A stretch of 64,000 bases of DNA from Dryas octopetala (GCA_963921425.1 OY992833.1:29622698-29686697), one strand, 5' to 3'. Positions 37,339 through 49,994 are shown, numbered from the stretch's first letter. Notes: generated by a model from the sequence alone, not told the origin. Translations and numbers: made by a program.

Positions 37339-38238
37339 ATGGTGATCGCGTCTTCGTCGACCCATCCAAATCTAATTAGTACTGTAAGTACTACTACTTA
37401 TCCTCATGCCCCAGTCTCTTGGTCCACTGGACTCTGCGCTTGTTGTGAACATGTTAGCAGTTGTAAGTACGTTGCATATATGCATGCACGCATGCATTAT
37501 TAATTTCACTCATAAATACTATTTCCGCTCCTTCAAAAGTTATTATTATTATTACGATGTGACTGCCTAATGTGAATTTTTGAAAATTGCCTATTTCCTA
37601 ATTAAACCTATCTTTCTAATTAATTTTCAAGGTTGTTTGACGTGCTGGTGCCCATGTATAACATTTGGACGCATTGCAGAAATTGTGGACAGGGGATCAT
37701 CTTGTAAGTTTATTAATTAATTTCTACGTTGCTTTTTAAAATTGTTAGTACTTAATAGATAGGGAGTTGGAATAAATATATTAATTATAATTGGGAAATT
37801 ATATATTTATATATGCGCATATGCAGCTTGTGGTGTGAGCGGAAGTCTTTACAGTTTGATGATGTGCGTGATGGGCTACTCGTGTTTGTATTCGTGCTTT
37901 TATCGAACGAAATTGAGGGGACAATATTTCTTGGAGGAGAGCCCCGCCTGCTGTACCGATTGCTGCGTCCATTTTTTTTGCGAGGAATGTGCTTTGTGCC
38001 AAGAGTATAGACAGCTTCAGAACCAAGGCTTTGACATGTCCATAGGTACATCACCATCATCATTCAGCACGTACCCTCTCTCTCTCTCTCTCTCTCTGAT
38101 CTGTTTTTACAATGATCAATGGAACGTACTAATGCATGTATCTATGTGTATATGCATGTAGGTTGGCATGGGAACGTGGAAAGGCAAAAACGACTAGCAC
38201 CAATGCCAACACAAGTTCAGGGAGGCATGACTCGGTAG
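37339..38238 (+). CDS. PLAC8 / plant cadmium resistance protein, copy B
   Basis: Four exons: 37339-37462, 37632-37703, 37827-38045 and 38162-38238, giving 163 residues, all junctions phase 1. The N-terminus is Ser/Thr/Pro-rich and leads into [15 protein letters not shown]. Exon 2 encodes [20 protein letters not shown], containing the CPC core of PCR proteins. Exon 3 encodes [20 protein letters not shown], then [17 protein letters not shown] and [20 protein letters not shown]. Exon 4 starts [15 protein letters not shown]. This is a canonical PCR/FW2.2-like protein with one or two hydrophobic segments, expected in the plasma membrane. The start at 37339 is the first in-frame ATG after an upstream stop but is the least certain part. 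A local duplicate of copy A. Confidence 0.88.
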
Positions 38239-39646
38239 CCAATGCCATGCATAGACAGATATATATGTCGTTGCTCATGTTGTTCTCTTTGAGACCTACA
38301 CTAAGATTACTCTTAAAGACTTCTGATGATTGAACAAATATATATATATATATTTAAGCTTGATTTGTAACATTTCTTTATTTTTTATTTAATTAGTTCC
38401 CTTTTCCTAATTGTAATATTAAATTATGTGATCCGGGATCAAATTGACATGCAAATGACCATAGCATTGTTATTTTATCAAGACCGTACACATGCATGTG
38501 ACTGCATAATTAAACTAACTTGGTGGTTGCCCACCTACCTGTAAAAACTTTCAAATTAAAATTACTTCTACCGGTCGCATTAGGGAAAAGAAGAAGGTTA
38601 ATGTCATCAAAGCCAGAACTGGTAAGAGCCCAACTACCATGCCATTATGGTTAATTTGGTAATTGTAAGTTTCCATTTCTACGGCGAGAAACCAGCATGG
38701 GAGATGTGGAGCATATTCCTCCAACGCTCATGTAAAATTTTTGTATTGTTTTTTTTTCAAGAGTGTTAAGAAGGATACATGAATGTGAATGAATCATGTA
38801 AACATTGACAAGACAATTTAGACAAAAATAAAAAATTGACAAAACAAGACAAAACCCTCTGACCATACAGCTTTCTGGTTGCAGTGCTTTATCTTTGGCT
38901 TTGCCACTTTGGAAGACGTATATGTCCACTCATGACTAAAAGGAAGCATGTTCCATGGTCGTCCTGAAAAACAGGGAGAGGGCTTCTATTAAAGAGCAAT
39001 CGAGGAGTACTCATTTTCAAATTTCTACAAACTTAGCCCACAAACCTTCTCATTGTGGAAGAGAAATCTCGAATGCTCTGCTTTAACTTTGGTGGGTGCA
39101 CAGGATAATGTCCCAAACAGTTCCCTAGAGGAGATGTTATTGGGAGGCAACCAAAAAGTTGGGTTCCTAGTGCTTTGACGCCACTAAGTGCAGTGTCTCC
39201 CTTAAAGTGTCAACAATATCATGCACACCTTAATTACTCTTTTAATTTGCATGCGTTTTAACTTTAAACCCAACTAAATATATATTTTATGTAATTGATT
39301 AATGGGTAGGCCACATTCCACAAATGCTTACCCACAATGAGAAGTTGTATAAGATTAATCTAACACTACTCCTCTTACCCACAAATCACAATGGTAAAGG
39401 TGCATGCATTCAGAAAATGCAACTCCCATGCCCCTACACACTGGATCCACGTGAAGACATGTGGCAGTTACCCAATTACCCGCCACTTGGTAGGAAAGGA
39501 TAGGTTGATCTCTTCATCTTCCTCTCTTATTAGATACCCCTAACTTTAGCCTTATCATTTCATCCTCTATATAACAACAACAGAGAGGCAAAAGTTTTGT
39601 ATACTAACCTAAAATATTTGTGCTAGCCAGCTCCAAAGAATTAAGA
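38239..39646. other. Intergenic with carboxylesterase promoter
   Basis: 3' UTR of PLAC8-B, then AT-rich sequence and the carboxylesterase promoter. A G-box core, cacgtg, is at 39448-39453 and a TATA-like tatataa at 39568-39574, about 73 bp before the start codon. No other gene recognised. Confidence 0.55.
39568..39574 (+). promoter_or_regulatory. TATA-like box of carboxylesterase gene
   Basis: The sequence tatataa is followed by a purine/AC-rich leader (caacaacagagagg) typical of a plant transcription start, 73 bp upstream of the ATG at 39647. Confidence 0.5.
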
Positions 39647-40696
39647 ATGGGTGCTATCACCTTAGATCCAAGTTTCAATAAAAAAACCAACCAAGTAGTG
39701 GAGCCTCATCATGACCAACATGGGATTGTGATCGAGGAAATCGAAGGGCTTATCAAAGTGTACAAAGATGGGCATGTGCAGAGACCCCAGATCGTTCCAT
39801 GTGTCACAAGCTCCGTGGCTCCAGAGCTAGGCGTGACTTCACGGGACGTTCTCATTGACAGTTCCACAAACACTTGGTCACGTTTCTACGTTCCCAAATG
39901 CCACCACGGCAACAACATTAAGCTCCCTTTGCTAGTCTATTTTCACGGAGGTGGGTTTTGTGTTGGCTCAGCTGCTTGGAGTTGTTACCATGAATTCTTG
40001 GCAAAGCTAGCAGCCAAAGTGGGTTGCTTAATCATGTCGGTAAATTACCGTTTGGTCCCTGAACACCCTCTTCCAGCTGCATATGAAGATGGCTTGAATG
40101 CCCTTATGTGGTTAAAACAACAGGCTCTATGTGGGGCTAACGAATGGTGGTCAAAGCCGTGCGACTTTTCTAGAATTTTCTTAGTGGGTGATAGTGCCGG
40201 TGCCAATATAGCCCATAATGTGGCCACAGGGCTTTGTTGTGACGACCATGGTCAGCAAATGACCACAAAGCCTTTGATTATTAAAGGTACGGTTTTGATG
40301 CAACCATTTTTTGGAGGAGAGGCAAGGACAAATTCGGAAAAGTACTATTTCATGGTAAAGCCACGTGGGTCGGTTTTGAGCTTGGCTGCTTCGGATACTT
40401 ATTGGCGGTTGGCACTGCCGGCCAAGTCGAACCGGGACCACCCGTGGTGCAACCCGGAGAGGAGTGGTTTTGGGCCGGTTTCTTGGGCTACCATGGTGTG
40501 CATTTCGGAAATGGATATATTGAAAGACAGGAACTTAGAGTTTTGTGGTGCATTGTGTAGAGCTGGTAAGGTGGTAGAGTATGTGGTTTACAAAGGTGTA
40601 GGGCATGCATTTCAGATTTTAGACAAGTCTCAGATCTCACAAACTCGATGCCATGAAATGATAACTCATATTAAGGCCTTTGTTAATAACAGTTAA
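39647..40696 (+). CDS. CXE: Carboxylesterase (GID1-like alpha/beta hydrolase)
   Basis: A single exon encodes 349 residues. The ATG at 39647 (MGAITLDPSF) is preferred because the upstream in-frame codons have no ATG. It has the hormone-sensitive-lipase-type oxyanion motif HGGGFCVGSA (residues 100-109) and the nucleophile elbow GDSAGANIAHN with Ser183. The acid is Asp290 (SEMDILKDR) and the base His320 (GVGHAFQIL), so the catalytic triad is intact. This distinguishes it from the gibberellin receptor GID1, where the His is replaced. No signal peptide is visible, so it is probably cytosolic. Plant CXEs hydrolyse short acyl and aromatic esters. The native substrate is unknown. Its position fits Arabidopsis CXE6 (At1g68620, from memory). 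The G-box upstream may confer stress or light response (inference). Confidence 0.93.
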   Translation: MGAITLDPSFNKKTNQVVEPHHDQHGIVIEEIEGLIKVYKDGHVQRPQIVPCVTSSVAPELGVTSRDVLIDSSTNTWSRFYVPKCHHGNNIKLPLLVYFHGGGFCVGSAAWSCYHEFLAKLAAKVGCLIMSVNYRLVPEHPLPAAYEDGLNALMWLKQQALCGANEWWSKPCDFSRIFLVGDSAGANIAHNVATGLCCDDHGQQMTTKPLIIKGTVLMQPFFGGEARTNSEKYYFMVKPRGSVLSLAASDTYWRLALPAKSNRDHPWCNPERSGFGPVSWATMVCISEMDILKDRNLEFCGALCRAGKVVEYVVYKGVGHAFQILDKSQISQTRCHEMITHIKAFVNNS

Positions 40697-41533
40697 TTAG
40701 CTTTGTTGTAGAAATCAAACACAATTGATGCATATATGATATATGTTGCATTTGTAAAAATTCGAAAAAGAAAGATCACTATTGTTGTCGTATATACTTA
40801 AGATTACTCCTCACAAGAAGAGAGGGAGTGAGTAGTACGTAATAGTTTACAACAAATTAAATACTACAAAGTCGATCAAATTTAGACATATATTATAAAT
40901 TTAAAATTGATAAATATATAGATATAATTTCACGCACATTAAAAAAATGTTATGAATTTATTTTCTCTTTTACTCATACACCGTTAATTAATACAGAATA
41001 AAATTGAAGATCACACAACAATAAATAGAGAAAAATCAAATATATAAATGATGGGATCCATAGTGGAGTCATGAAAAAATTCAGCGGCATGTTCTTAGGA
41101 AACTCCACCTTGTATTTTAGAAAAGTACGCACATGGTGTATGTTGATATTTAAAAGATAATTATAGAGGCTTTATAGTTTCAACGCTTCTAGTTCGAGCA
41201 CTTTATGCCATATTCACGATAGGAGTTTAATTCTTGCAATTCTTTCTAGTAAATAAAAAAATAAATAATAATCATACAATCAGGACATAAATTATGATCT
41301 ATTAATTTAATTATATGTAAAGCTTAAATAATATGATATCTCTTACAAAGTCACCGTACCTGATGATGATATACATTGTCATTCAAACTTTTACATATAA
41401 GCATAATTAAAAGATGTAAGTACTGCTTGAGGAAGGCCGGTTACACCTCGATCTCCTGCGAACCCTCGTGAAGGTTCGTGGTTGAGGTTTCCCTCGGAGG
41501 CTACCGTTGCGGCCTTTCATCCATAAAAATTGG
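40697..41533. other. Intergenic, with GC-rich patch
   Basis: Mostly AT-rich 3' flanking sequence. Between about 41425 and 41520 there is a sudden GC-rich segment containing the near-palindrome cgaaccctcgtgaaggttcg. If the candidate mini-gene at 41534-42201 is real, this would be its 3' UTR. Confidence 0.5.
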
Positions 41534-42201
41534 TCACACAGTCTTGCTCAAATGAGTGTTCCAGATGAAATTATCGAAAGATCCTTTGCTGCAAAAACAA
41601 ATTAAGTTAATTAATAATTAGTTGAATGTTAGAAGAAAAATAAACTAATCATGCAATAAATTCAGATTACCCATCCCCAACTAGAATTGAATCAATATTT
41701 GATGCTAGATCTTCTGCATGGCCATGATCATTTTTTCGACTATAAGCTTTTCAGACAGTAGCCCATCATTTCGCACACAAAAAATTCCATTGTGACACAT
41801 GCATGCATGTACATTCACTATATATATATTTGATCAGATGTGAATGTACAAACGTGCACACCCACCGCCAAGTGCTAGGTAGATTCTCCGAGTGTTCGGC
41901 AATGATTTTTTAACATAGGCAAGCTGCTGTTTTCACCGTCGAGTTTTGAGAATAAATTCTTATCTTTCACCACATCTCCTACTAGGGTATAAAATGAATT
42001 AGTGAAGGCGTTATATTAGAATTTAGCTCCAAAAACTAGCACAATTTTACAGTTACCGAACGCTCGACAGTTACTCTTTAATTAACTCCCTAGACACATA
42101 ATTACTAGAAAATAGATATATATATATATATACCTGAGTGTTAGACAGCTAGCAATCTTGTTTTTTTGCTCCACTACTTCTTTTTCTTCTGGTACTTCCA
42201 T
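41534..42201 (-). CDS. Candidate three-exon mini-gene, 63 residues
   Basis: I do not recognise this gene. Three GT-AG exons (42134-42201, 41671-41739, 41588 down to 41534) join in frame with phases 2 and 2 into a 63-residue protein. It starts MEVPEEKEVVEQKNKIASCL, continues through DHGHAEDLASNIDSIL and ends FDNFIWNTHLSKTV. Composition is acidic at the start, with no signal peptide or membrane segment. A TATA-like tataaata lies at 42321-42328, about 120 bp upstream on the same strand, with a leader-like sequence between. The model rests only on splice-site consistency, so it could be part of a longer gene, or a non-coding transcript. Confidence 0.4.
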
Positions 42202-42320
42202 ATAGTGAAGAACGATCGATCATGCATGGAATAAGAGATTAGTTCCTGTCTTCCTGATATGTAGGAGCTAGCTTGATAGCTAGCTAGACTTAGATGTGAT
42301 ATGTTTCTAGTTGAGGAGTG

Positions 42321-42328
42321 TATTTATA
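42321..42328 (-). promoter_or_regulatory. TATA-like box for candidate mini-gene
   Basis: Read on the minus strand the sequence is tataaata, followed ~30 bp downstream by a plausible start region (cctcaactagaaac). Confidence 0.4.
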
Positions 42329-44117
42329 AGCATGAATCATATGCTACTGCAGCCAACTTAGCTAGCTATAGCCTACGTGGTAATTAAAAGCAAGAATTTA
42401 ATTGGTAGTTGGAGGGCACCAGGTGCGAACCATCGGTCGACGTAGGTTACAATGCCTCAACCCCCAAAGACTACTGTCTCTCTATTATAAATGCTTAAAG
42501 AAACTAACCATGACAAAAAAGTGCCGTGAAAGACACGTACAACTGCATGGCTACTCATTTTGAACTACACATCTTATAGCTTACAAGTTCCAACCATAAC
42601 TTGTTTTCTGTTCTAAGCGGGGTATTTTACTTGTCCCATCCTCTAATTGGCACGTAAAAATTATGTTTAGGACTAAATATATAATATGTCATTTTTGGTT
42701 TTTATACTATTATCTTTCTAATATAAATTTTAAATAATAAATTCTCAGTTCAAAACGCTTAATCATTTGTAAATATAAGCACAAGATCAATTTCAAAAAT
42801 TCAATAAAGGATCCTATTCCATATTGTACACTCGAAGTAATTAAAATTTTCGATAGCCAGCTACCATCCTAAAAGTGAAAGTAAAACAATTCCATTATCG
42901 TCTCCTGTAATATAGTATTTAACTCTCTTAGACCAAATATCAAAACTCGTTTTGGTAACTCAAATTTCAAAACTTTAACTTGCATGCGAATCACAATACT
43001 GAAGGATCCAAAAATAGACACATATAACTTGGCCTTGCATTATTCTAAAGAATGGGACTTTCTTTTTGTCTATATTTCATTGGAAGATATATGATATATT
43101 ATTGAACTAACTTTTGCTAGACGAGTCCCACGTAGATCCCACAACGTTTACACCTCATGTGGGAGAATTAAAAAAAAAAAAAAAATTCAAGAAATTCATC
43201 TGCATCATCGTCAAAGAGACCTTCGAGAAACAGAACAGAAGGTGCAGCATAGTCTACTCTCCACCATTTAGAAAGCTACCAAACTACAATTTCACGTGGG
43301 TTGGCATCTTAGCTGACCCCCGCTTTGGTGCTAAAATGCAAAACCAAATTGACTACCACCTCATTAATTAGCATTGAAAGACGCATCCTCATAAAAATTT
43401 CCTTGCCCAAAAAAGGAAACTTTGTCAAAGGAAAGTGAAATCAATAGATTTTATGGTAATCAATGTGTATTGTCGTTGTATTACATGTAAATTTGACGAT
43501 TAACTCTAACCTCACTTGTAAAGTTGTTATCATGGTATGTTTAAATTGACACACATTATGGTTATTTATATATTATCCTGGGAAGAGAATTCAAACTTAA
43601 AACCTCAACAAAATGGAGAGAAACATTACTATACCAATATATCATAAGTCAGATACTCAAGAACAAGACCTCTAAACTAAACACATCACTTATTAAAAAT
43701 TAAGTTATATTCTCTGTTATTTTTCTAGGGTAAGAAAGTTGATAATTGAGATTTGAATGCATCCAATCTAGTTTGGAAAAAATCTACTCACCAATAAATA
43801 TATAAAAAATGTGTATATATTCATCAACAATATAAAATGCTTCTCCAATACAAAAAGCCCTACTAATGAAGACCGATAGGAAACACAAAACAAATTGCAG
43901 GACAGGGAAAAAGAATATCTGAAAGATTAATATTATACATTTTTCTCATAAACGAGGAAGCATAAACTTAGGTAGCCAAAAAGGTCCCGCATGTTAGGCA
44001 CAACATACTAGCACACTTACGCAGACGCTCCACCAAAATATAACTACTCTGATGTGCAAGAATGATGTCTTCATTTTAAACATAAGCGATGAACACCTAG
44101 TGTGAAAACAATCCTGG
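42329..44117. other. Intergenic, AT-rich
   Basis: Upstream sequence of the candidate mini-gene and the 3' end of the PP2A subunit A gene. Contains a poly(A) run near 43170. The open frame at about 43.1-43.4 kb has no recognisable similarity and is not called. Confidence 0.55.
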
Positions 44118-47100
44118 CTAGCTCGACATCATGACGTGATCAATGGCCTGAAGTGCCTGGTTGGCGAAAAATCGGACATCAACATCTGGGTCCTCACTGA
44201 GCTCAACCAAAGAGGGACGAATTGTCTTCTCCACCACCTGTGTCACAACAGTTTTGAAGCCACAGGAAGAGAACATAAAATCAAAAATGAATAACAAACA
44301 AAACATTCACTAATAAAATTGTGAAGATTCAGGTAGATACTTACAGATTGATCAACTATGGGGATAAGGGACTGCAGCACCTTTGCCACATTGAACTTGA
44401 TGTTGGGTACTCTGAGGGGAAACCAAAAGAATTCAGGGCGGAAAACAGAAATCACTCCACTACATCATATCTTTCCTAATTGGTAAACACAGTTCATAAA
44501 AAATATATATATACCGGTCCTTTGTCGCATTGATAACGACTGGAAGCAGTTTCGAACATGTGATTTCTGAACCCATGACCGGGGCAAGGAGACAGACTGC
44601 ACGCAGAATTGTCATTCGGTACAAATAGTGCGGATTGTCAATCATCTCAAGAACCTGGGCAAATGGCATGCCAATTCCCATTGCTTTTAGAGAATAGTGT
44701 ACAAACAGGAAATACATAACAATTAAAAATAAAGGAATCATCAAGGCTACAAAGTTGAAAATGTGGTAAGCCACCAGCAAATAAATAAACCATATCAACA
44801 ACTTGAGTAGTAACTACTAACTAGTACCCATTCAGACATCCAAAAGAAAACGGAATAATGGCTGAGAAAAATAATTGCACGATCAACTTAATTACAGTAG
44901 CACCAGCCTTGCAGAAAAAATTTCCTACACAAAACCATTCAACACCTATAAACTAATTTCCAGGAAGAAATAATTCGTAAAGCCAAGACAAACCTGAGCA
45001 AGAAGGTACAGACATCAATTTCGGAATCAACAAAACAATCACAAATTTATATTCCACATTTCACAAAGATAAATCTGGAATCTCCCATGACAAAGCTTGT
45101 AACAATTGAATCTCAAACCTGAGGAATAATGTGCTGCATTGCCCATTCTGGACCAAATTCTTCAGCAAGGCGCTTCAAATTGTTAGCAGCAGCATCACGA
45201 ATTGAGTAAACCTGCAATAGATTCCAAAGATGCTAAGCAGATGGGAAAAGCTTGCAACAGATATCAAAGATGATAAAATAGAGAAATATGCCTCAATGTT
45301 AGATCTAGAGCACCTCGCTTTTAAAAAATAAAAATAAACCAAGACCTTTTTTTTTTTTTTTGTGATAAAAAGATCAGAAAACTTGATATAGAAGTCAGCT
45401 TGAGCGAATGTCCACATAATTCTAAATTTAAAAAATAAATAATAAACCAAGACCTTTACTTCCCTCCAGCATGTACATATCTTTTACCAAAGCCTAACTT
45501 ACAACGATTATGATTATCATACACTATATGCTTCCTACATGACTTTAAATAACTCTCATGTCCAACTTGTATCTTTATGACTACCCAAAACCACCATCCT
45601 TTCAAACTTCATTCTATATATGTATATATATAGAGGCATTTAAGCATACAACGTTAACTAGTTCAACAAATGGTGAGGAAGGAGTGAAATGTATTTCAAA
45701 TCCTTGTTATGAAAGGTGGGAATACACTAACCTTATCCTGTAACCACTGCATGCAAAGGGCACCAAGCTTATCATCAAAGAACCCTACACCCAGCTGACT
45801 GGCCAATAAAGGTATGTACTCTATTATTGCAAGTCGAACCCTCCAATGTCTATCCTCTGCAAGCTCAACTATGGCTGGTAATAATGATTGAGATAGCAGA
45901 TCAATTCCAATAACCTGCAAGAATGACTTGCCTCAGCATTCCCCCAAAACGACCAAAAAGGCCTAAATATTAAGTTCTAAGCTTTGGGTTTAAAGGCATT
46001 TGCAGAATCATCCAAAAGGAGACATGGGAAATTAATTGAGAATATAACGCACTATTCACTGACATTTACTTTCTCAGTTTTGAACTGACCTGGTTCACTT
46101 GATCAAGCTTGCTAATGATATTAAGGCGCACATCAGGAAATTCATCCTTCAGAAGCGAGAGAAAAATGGGAAGGAGCTGCTCAATTGTTGCATCCTGCAT
46201 TTACCATAAGAATGAGATTTTTTTTGGTTTCCATAAGAATGAGATTTTGATGCAAGTAATGCAATTAAAACGTCACAGACAGCGGTATAATAAAATTGAA
46301 AAAACAATAGCAGGGTTGCAACAGCTTTATAATTTAAGGTATACAAAAATGAGAGGGAAACATTTTTTATAAAAAAACTCCCTCTATTCCCAGGGTCAAT
46401 GTGCAGGCCAAATCTATACAATACATGAAAAAAACCAAAAAAAATTGTTTACATGTAAACACAAGCAATCCACATTGGCAATTGACAGTATTCATTTCAG
46501 TTACACATGTCCTGACAAATTAAGCAATTCCAAAGATGGTCGTTTATTATTACCAAAATGCAGACTTGAGACTCAATTTGCTACAATGTAAATCAACAAT
46601 AAAATTTGTTGAGTACAATCCTAAAACCTAGTACACACCAAAGGTTTAAGGGACAAATGAAAATGTTACATGAAAAGAATGTCATGTTAAGATTCATTGA
46701 TTTATATGAATTAGTCAGATGAATGCAAATTTGGATTATAGATCAGATACACATCTCATTAATTTTTTTTCCAACTTTTTCACAGGTGTGTGGAAAATCC
46801 AACACATATTCAGCTCCACCATTCATCCACCCAAAAACATTCATTAAATGTAAAAGTCATATACACCTCATATTGGATCAAGTTAGTGATCTGTCAGACA
46901 AACTCTTTTTTAAATTAACAAAATAACAAAACCACACGATCCCATATCCAGCCATAGTTGCATGTGATGACCAATGATAAATTATTCCCTGGACAAAGAT
47001 AACTGCACTAAACACAAAATGACATCCTCACCTTTCCTAATACAAGAGCCATTCCCATTATAACTGAAGCCAGAGCAGACCGAACATGTTGGGAAGAATC

Positions 47101-49994
47101 TGATGACAGTTCCTGCAAAGGTCATTGGGAAGTATTGAAATATCTAATACAAAAGAGGTATAAGTTGGAGTAACAGTTAGCACCACCCAGAAATGAGAAA
47201 CTTTTTATTAAAGCATGTGCACCTTCACACAAGGAAGAATATGCTGAATTGCAAGTTCTGGATTTAAAATCCGACAAAACTTGGTAACTTTGCCAGCAGC
47301 TGCTATACGTACTTCAGCCTCATTATCTCGAAGCAATCGGACATATGCCGGAACCAAGTCCGTCCTTAAAATACAGCCACCATAAATCAGATATTTCAGA
47401 AGAAATAGAAAAGCCAAAGACTATAACTACACCATCACAGATGAGTGCGTAGCTTAGCTGATAAAAAACTTGGCTTAAAAAATTTTCTGATTAACAGATA
47501 GTTCATTTGTTTGATTTTTTTTTTTTTTTTCTGAAAAATAGAAGCCCATTATCACTATCTATATTTTACCATATGGCTGTAGTATGAAAATGATACCTTG
47601 TAGGCTCAGGCCCCACAGCTTCGCAAAGCTCATATAATTGATTTGCAACCATGTAACGCACACGCCAAGACTTATCCTATTCAGAAAGAAGGCAAACAAT
47701 GTCAAGATGCATGTAAACAAAATCCGATGACATCTTTTTGGATGCACAAAACTACTAGTGACACTCCAGAGTGTCATAGCCAGTAGCTTCCAAAAGCATG
47801 CCTTAAGATTGTAACCATCCATGCAGGCTTTTTATGACAACATGTGAAGTACAAATATAACCTTGCGAACCATACTTAAGACATATAGAAGTAACACAAG
47901 CTGAATGTTCTGAACCTCCACAAACATTAAGAAACCAAATGTAGAATTCCACATTCTAAATAAAAGGTTTACCTGAGAGAAGTTAACGATAACAGGGAGG
48001 ATATGTGCAACACAATCTTGAGGCTCCAACAACTTGCCAAGAGCAGCACAGCCCTCAACGGCCAATAGTCGAACAGAATCTTGATCTAAGATGAAATTAT
48101 ATATGAGGACTTCAACTTTGAACTCAAAAAGAAATACAAACTGAGAATGCGAGAAAGAAATGCTGTTACTAACATACATTTCCAGATTCTTTTTTTTTTT
48201 CAGTTGACTTCTTGTTTGGTTTCCAGTCCTTACAAGTATTATAGCTTAAATTATATATGTTGTAACTTCAGAATAACTTACACCCTGAATTATTCAAAAG
48301 ATATCTTCAAGGTGGCAATATAAAAGATATCTTCAGAATAACTTAAATCCTGAAGGTTTTCAATATGCTATATTACTCTATAGCACATTTCCTCATATTC
48401 TCATTTTATTTTCCATCCTAATAACCCACTAGTCAATTATCCAATGAACGGAGACAAATCACAATTAGAACATGGATTACCCAACAATGCGTTACATTGC
48501 AGTGTGGTACCACCGATTCAAATCTTATAGGTATGCAACACACGGGCCAAAACTGCAATATTAGACTCAACGATGGCCAACAGAGATAGTAATATTGGCA
48601 GAATTACAAAATGTAGATGCCTCGCCATCTATTGAACACAAGGTGAACGTTCAATTACCATCTTGTGTAAGATCCTCGAATATAGACATGATATCAATCT
48701 TCAGATGAGCAGGTTCAACAGTTGCTGCAAATTTCCCCAGGTTTGTTGCAGCAGACCTCCTAACCATAGGCATGTCATCTTGACACAATTGGCTGTAAAT
48801 TGACCGCAGCTCTGTCTTCAATGTCTCTGATGCACTAGGGTAGGCAATATGAAAAAGCCCACATGCAGAAACTCGAGCTGTAAACCATTCACCAGCTGCC
48901 AACCTCTGAAAAGAATAAATAACAATATATATTGAACAAAGAGTTTAGTGAAGGTGAAAGGGTGGAAAACTGGAGAACTTTGTAATAAAATACACATAGA
49001 AATATGCATGACAGTGATGAATTGATATTGTCAAAACAAATGTCACCAGTAAAACCTTAAGATAAAAGTTCAATGCAGAATTATTTCCCAGAAAACATGC
49101 AAAACTAGATTACCCCAAATCTATTCAAAATCTTTCATATGTCACCCTCCAACACTAAACATTGAAGTATCTGTATTATTATTATTATTATTATTATTAT
49201 TAAGCAGGAAACAGCATTGAGGTATTCAAATGAGCAATTAAATATCTAAACCCTCCAACACCAAATCTATTAAATATCTTATAAAAGATCCATTAAGCAG
49301 GAAACAGCATTGAGGTATTCAAATGAGCAATTAAATATCTAAACCCTCCAACACCAAATCTATTAAATATCTTATAAAAGATCCATTAAGCAGGAAACAG
49401 CATTGAGGTATTCAAATGAGCAATTAACAATATCCACATGGCAGAGATTTAAAGATATACAAGGGCAGATCTCCATAAATAATTTATCAATCAAAAACTG
49501 TTCTGCAAATCCTCAATTTTATCTCGCCGATCAATTGCTAGAAAATATTTAAAAAACAAGTAAAGAATCTTGAACACAGCAGAAATAATAAGTCATCTAA
49601 CCTTCACAAGAGGAATAAACCAGTTGACTAAATCGCCCTCCCTCATCTGAGACCCAATCCTGCATAGTGACTCCACAGCCTTGTCCCTCACACAGGTTTC
49701 CTCTACAGTGCAAAGTGTCTCCAAGGGTGGGAGCAAAACATGTGCATGCTCCACTCCCCCAACATATGGAATGAAGACCCCTAACTCTTCTGCCATTGCA
49801 AGAAGTACCTCATCATCATCATCATTGTTTTCGCTCAGAAAGGGGATTAACTCCTTACGGGTTCGCTCTTCCCCAAGAGCACGCGCAATTGTTGATAGCC
49901 TGCGGATTGAGTTCAGTCGTAGCTGGATGTCGTCATTTTTTAGCTCGTCTATGAGAACGGCTATTGGGTATAGCGGTTCATCAACCATAGACAT
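44118..49994 (-). CDS. PP2AA: PP2A scaffold subunit A (PR65, HEAT repeats)
   Basis: Twelve coding exons: 49602-49994, 48659-48905, 47973-48085, 47597-47676, 47223-47364, 47032-47112, 46090-46194, 45732-45914, 45119-45211, 44515-44654, 44345-44411 and 44118-44237. The total of 1764 bp gives 587 residues, exactly the family length. The start [20 protein letters not shown] and the end [17 protein letters not shown] match plant PR65 proteins. The 15 HEAT repeats are seen as recurring DxxxxVRxxAA units ([42 protein letters not shown]). The scaffold joins catalytic C and regulatory B subunits in cytosol and nucleus. Arabidopsis RCN1, the positional match, controls auxin transport, ethylene and ABA signalling. 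The gene has a leader intron in its 5' UTR (50012-50930). Confidence 0.97.
45333..45457. repeat. Retroposon insertion with 17-bp duplication
   Basis: The 17-mer aataaaccaagaccttt at 45333-45349 recurs exactly at 45441-45457. The 91-bp insert begins with a poly(T) run, so the element lies on the minus strand with a poly(A) tail. This is the longest copy of the micro-insertion type, in a PP2A subunit A intron. Confidence 0.7.
46204..46248. repeat. Micro-insertion with 18-bp duplication
   Basis: The 18-mer ccataagaatgagatttt occurs at 46204-46221 and 46231-46248, separated by only ttttggttt (aaaccaaaa on the other strand). It lies in a PP2A subunit A intron. Confidence 0.6.
49177..49425. repeat. 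93-bp tandem repeat and (TTA)n in intron 1
   Basis: A (TTA)8 tract ending at 49200 is followed by a tandem repeat with a 93-bp unit (taagcaggaaacagcattga...) at 49201, 49294 and 49387. The first two copies are full and almost identical, and the third is cut after ~40 bp. All lie in the first coding intron of the PP2A subunit A gene. Confidence 0.9.

Noticed and set aside
45333..45457. A SINE with RNA polymerase III promoter boxes
   Set aside because: The 91-bp insert shows a poly(A) end and target duplication but no recognisable A or B box. It is listed only as a truncated retroposon.
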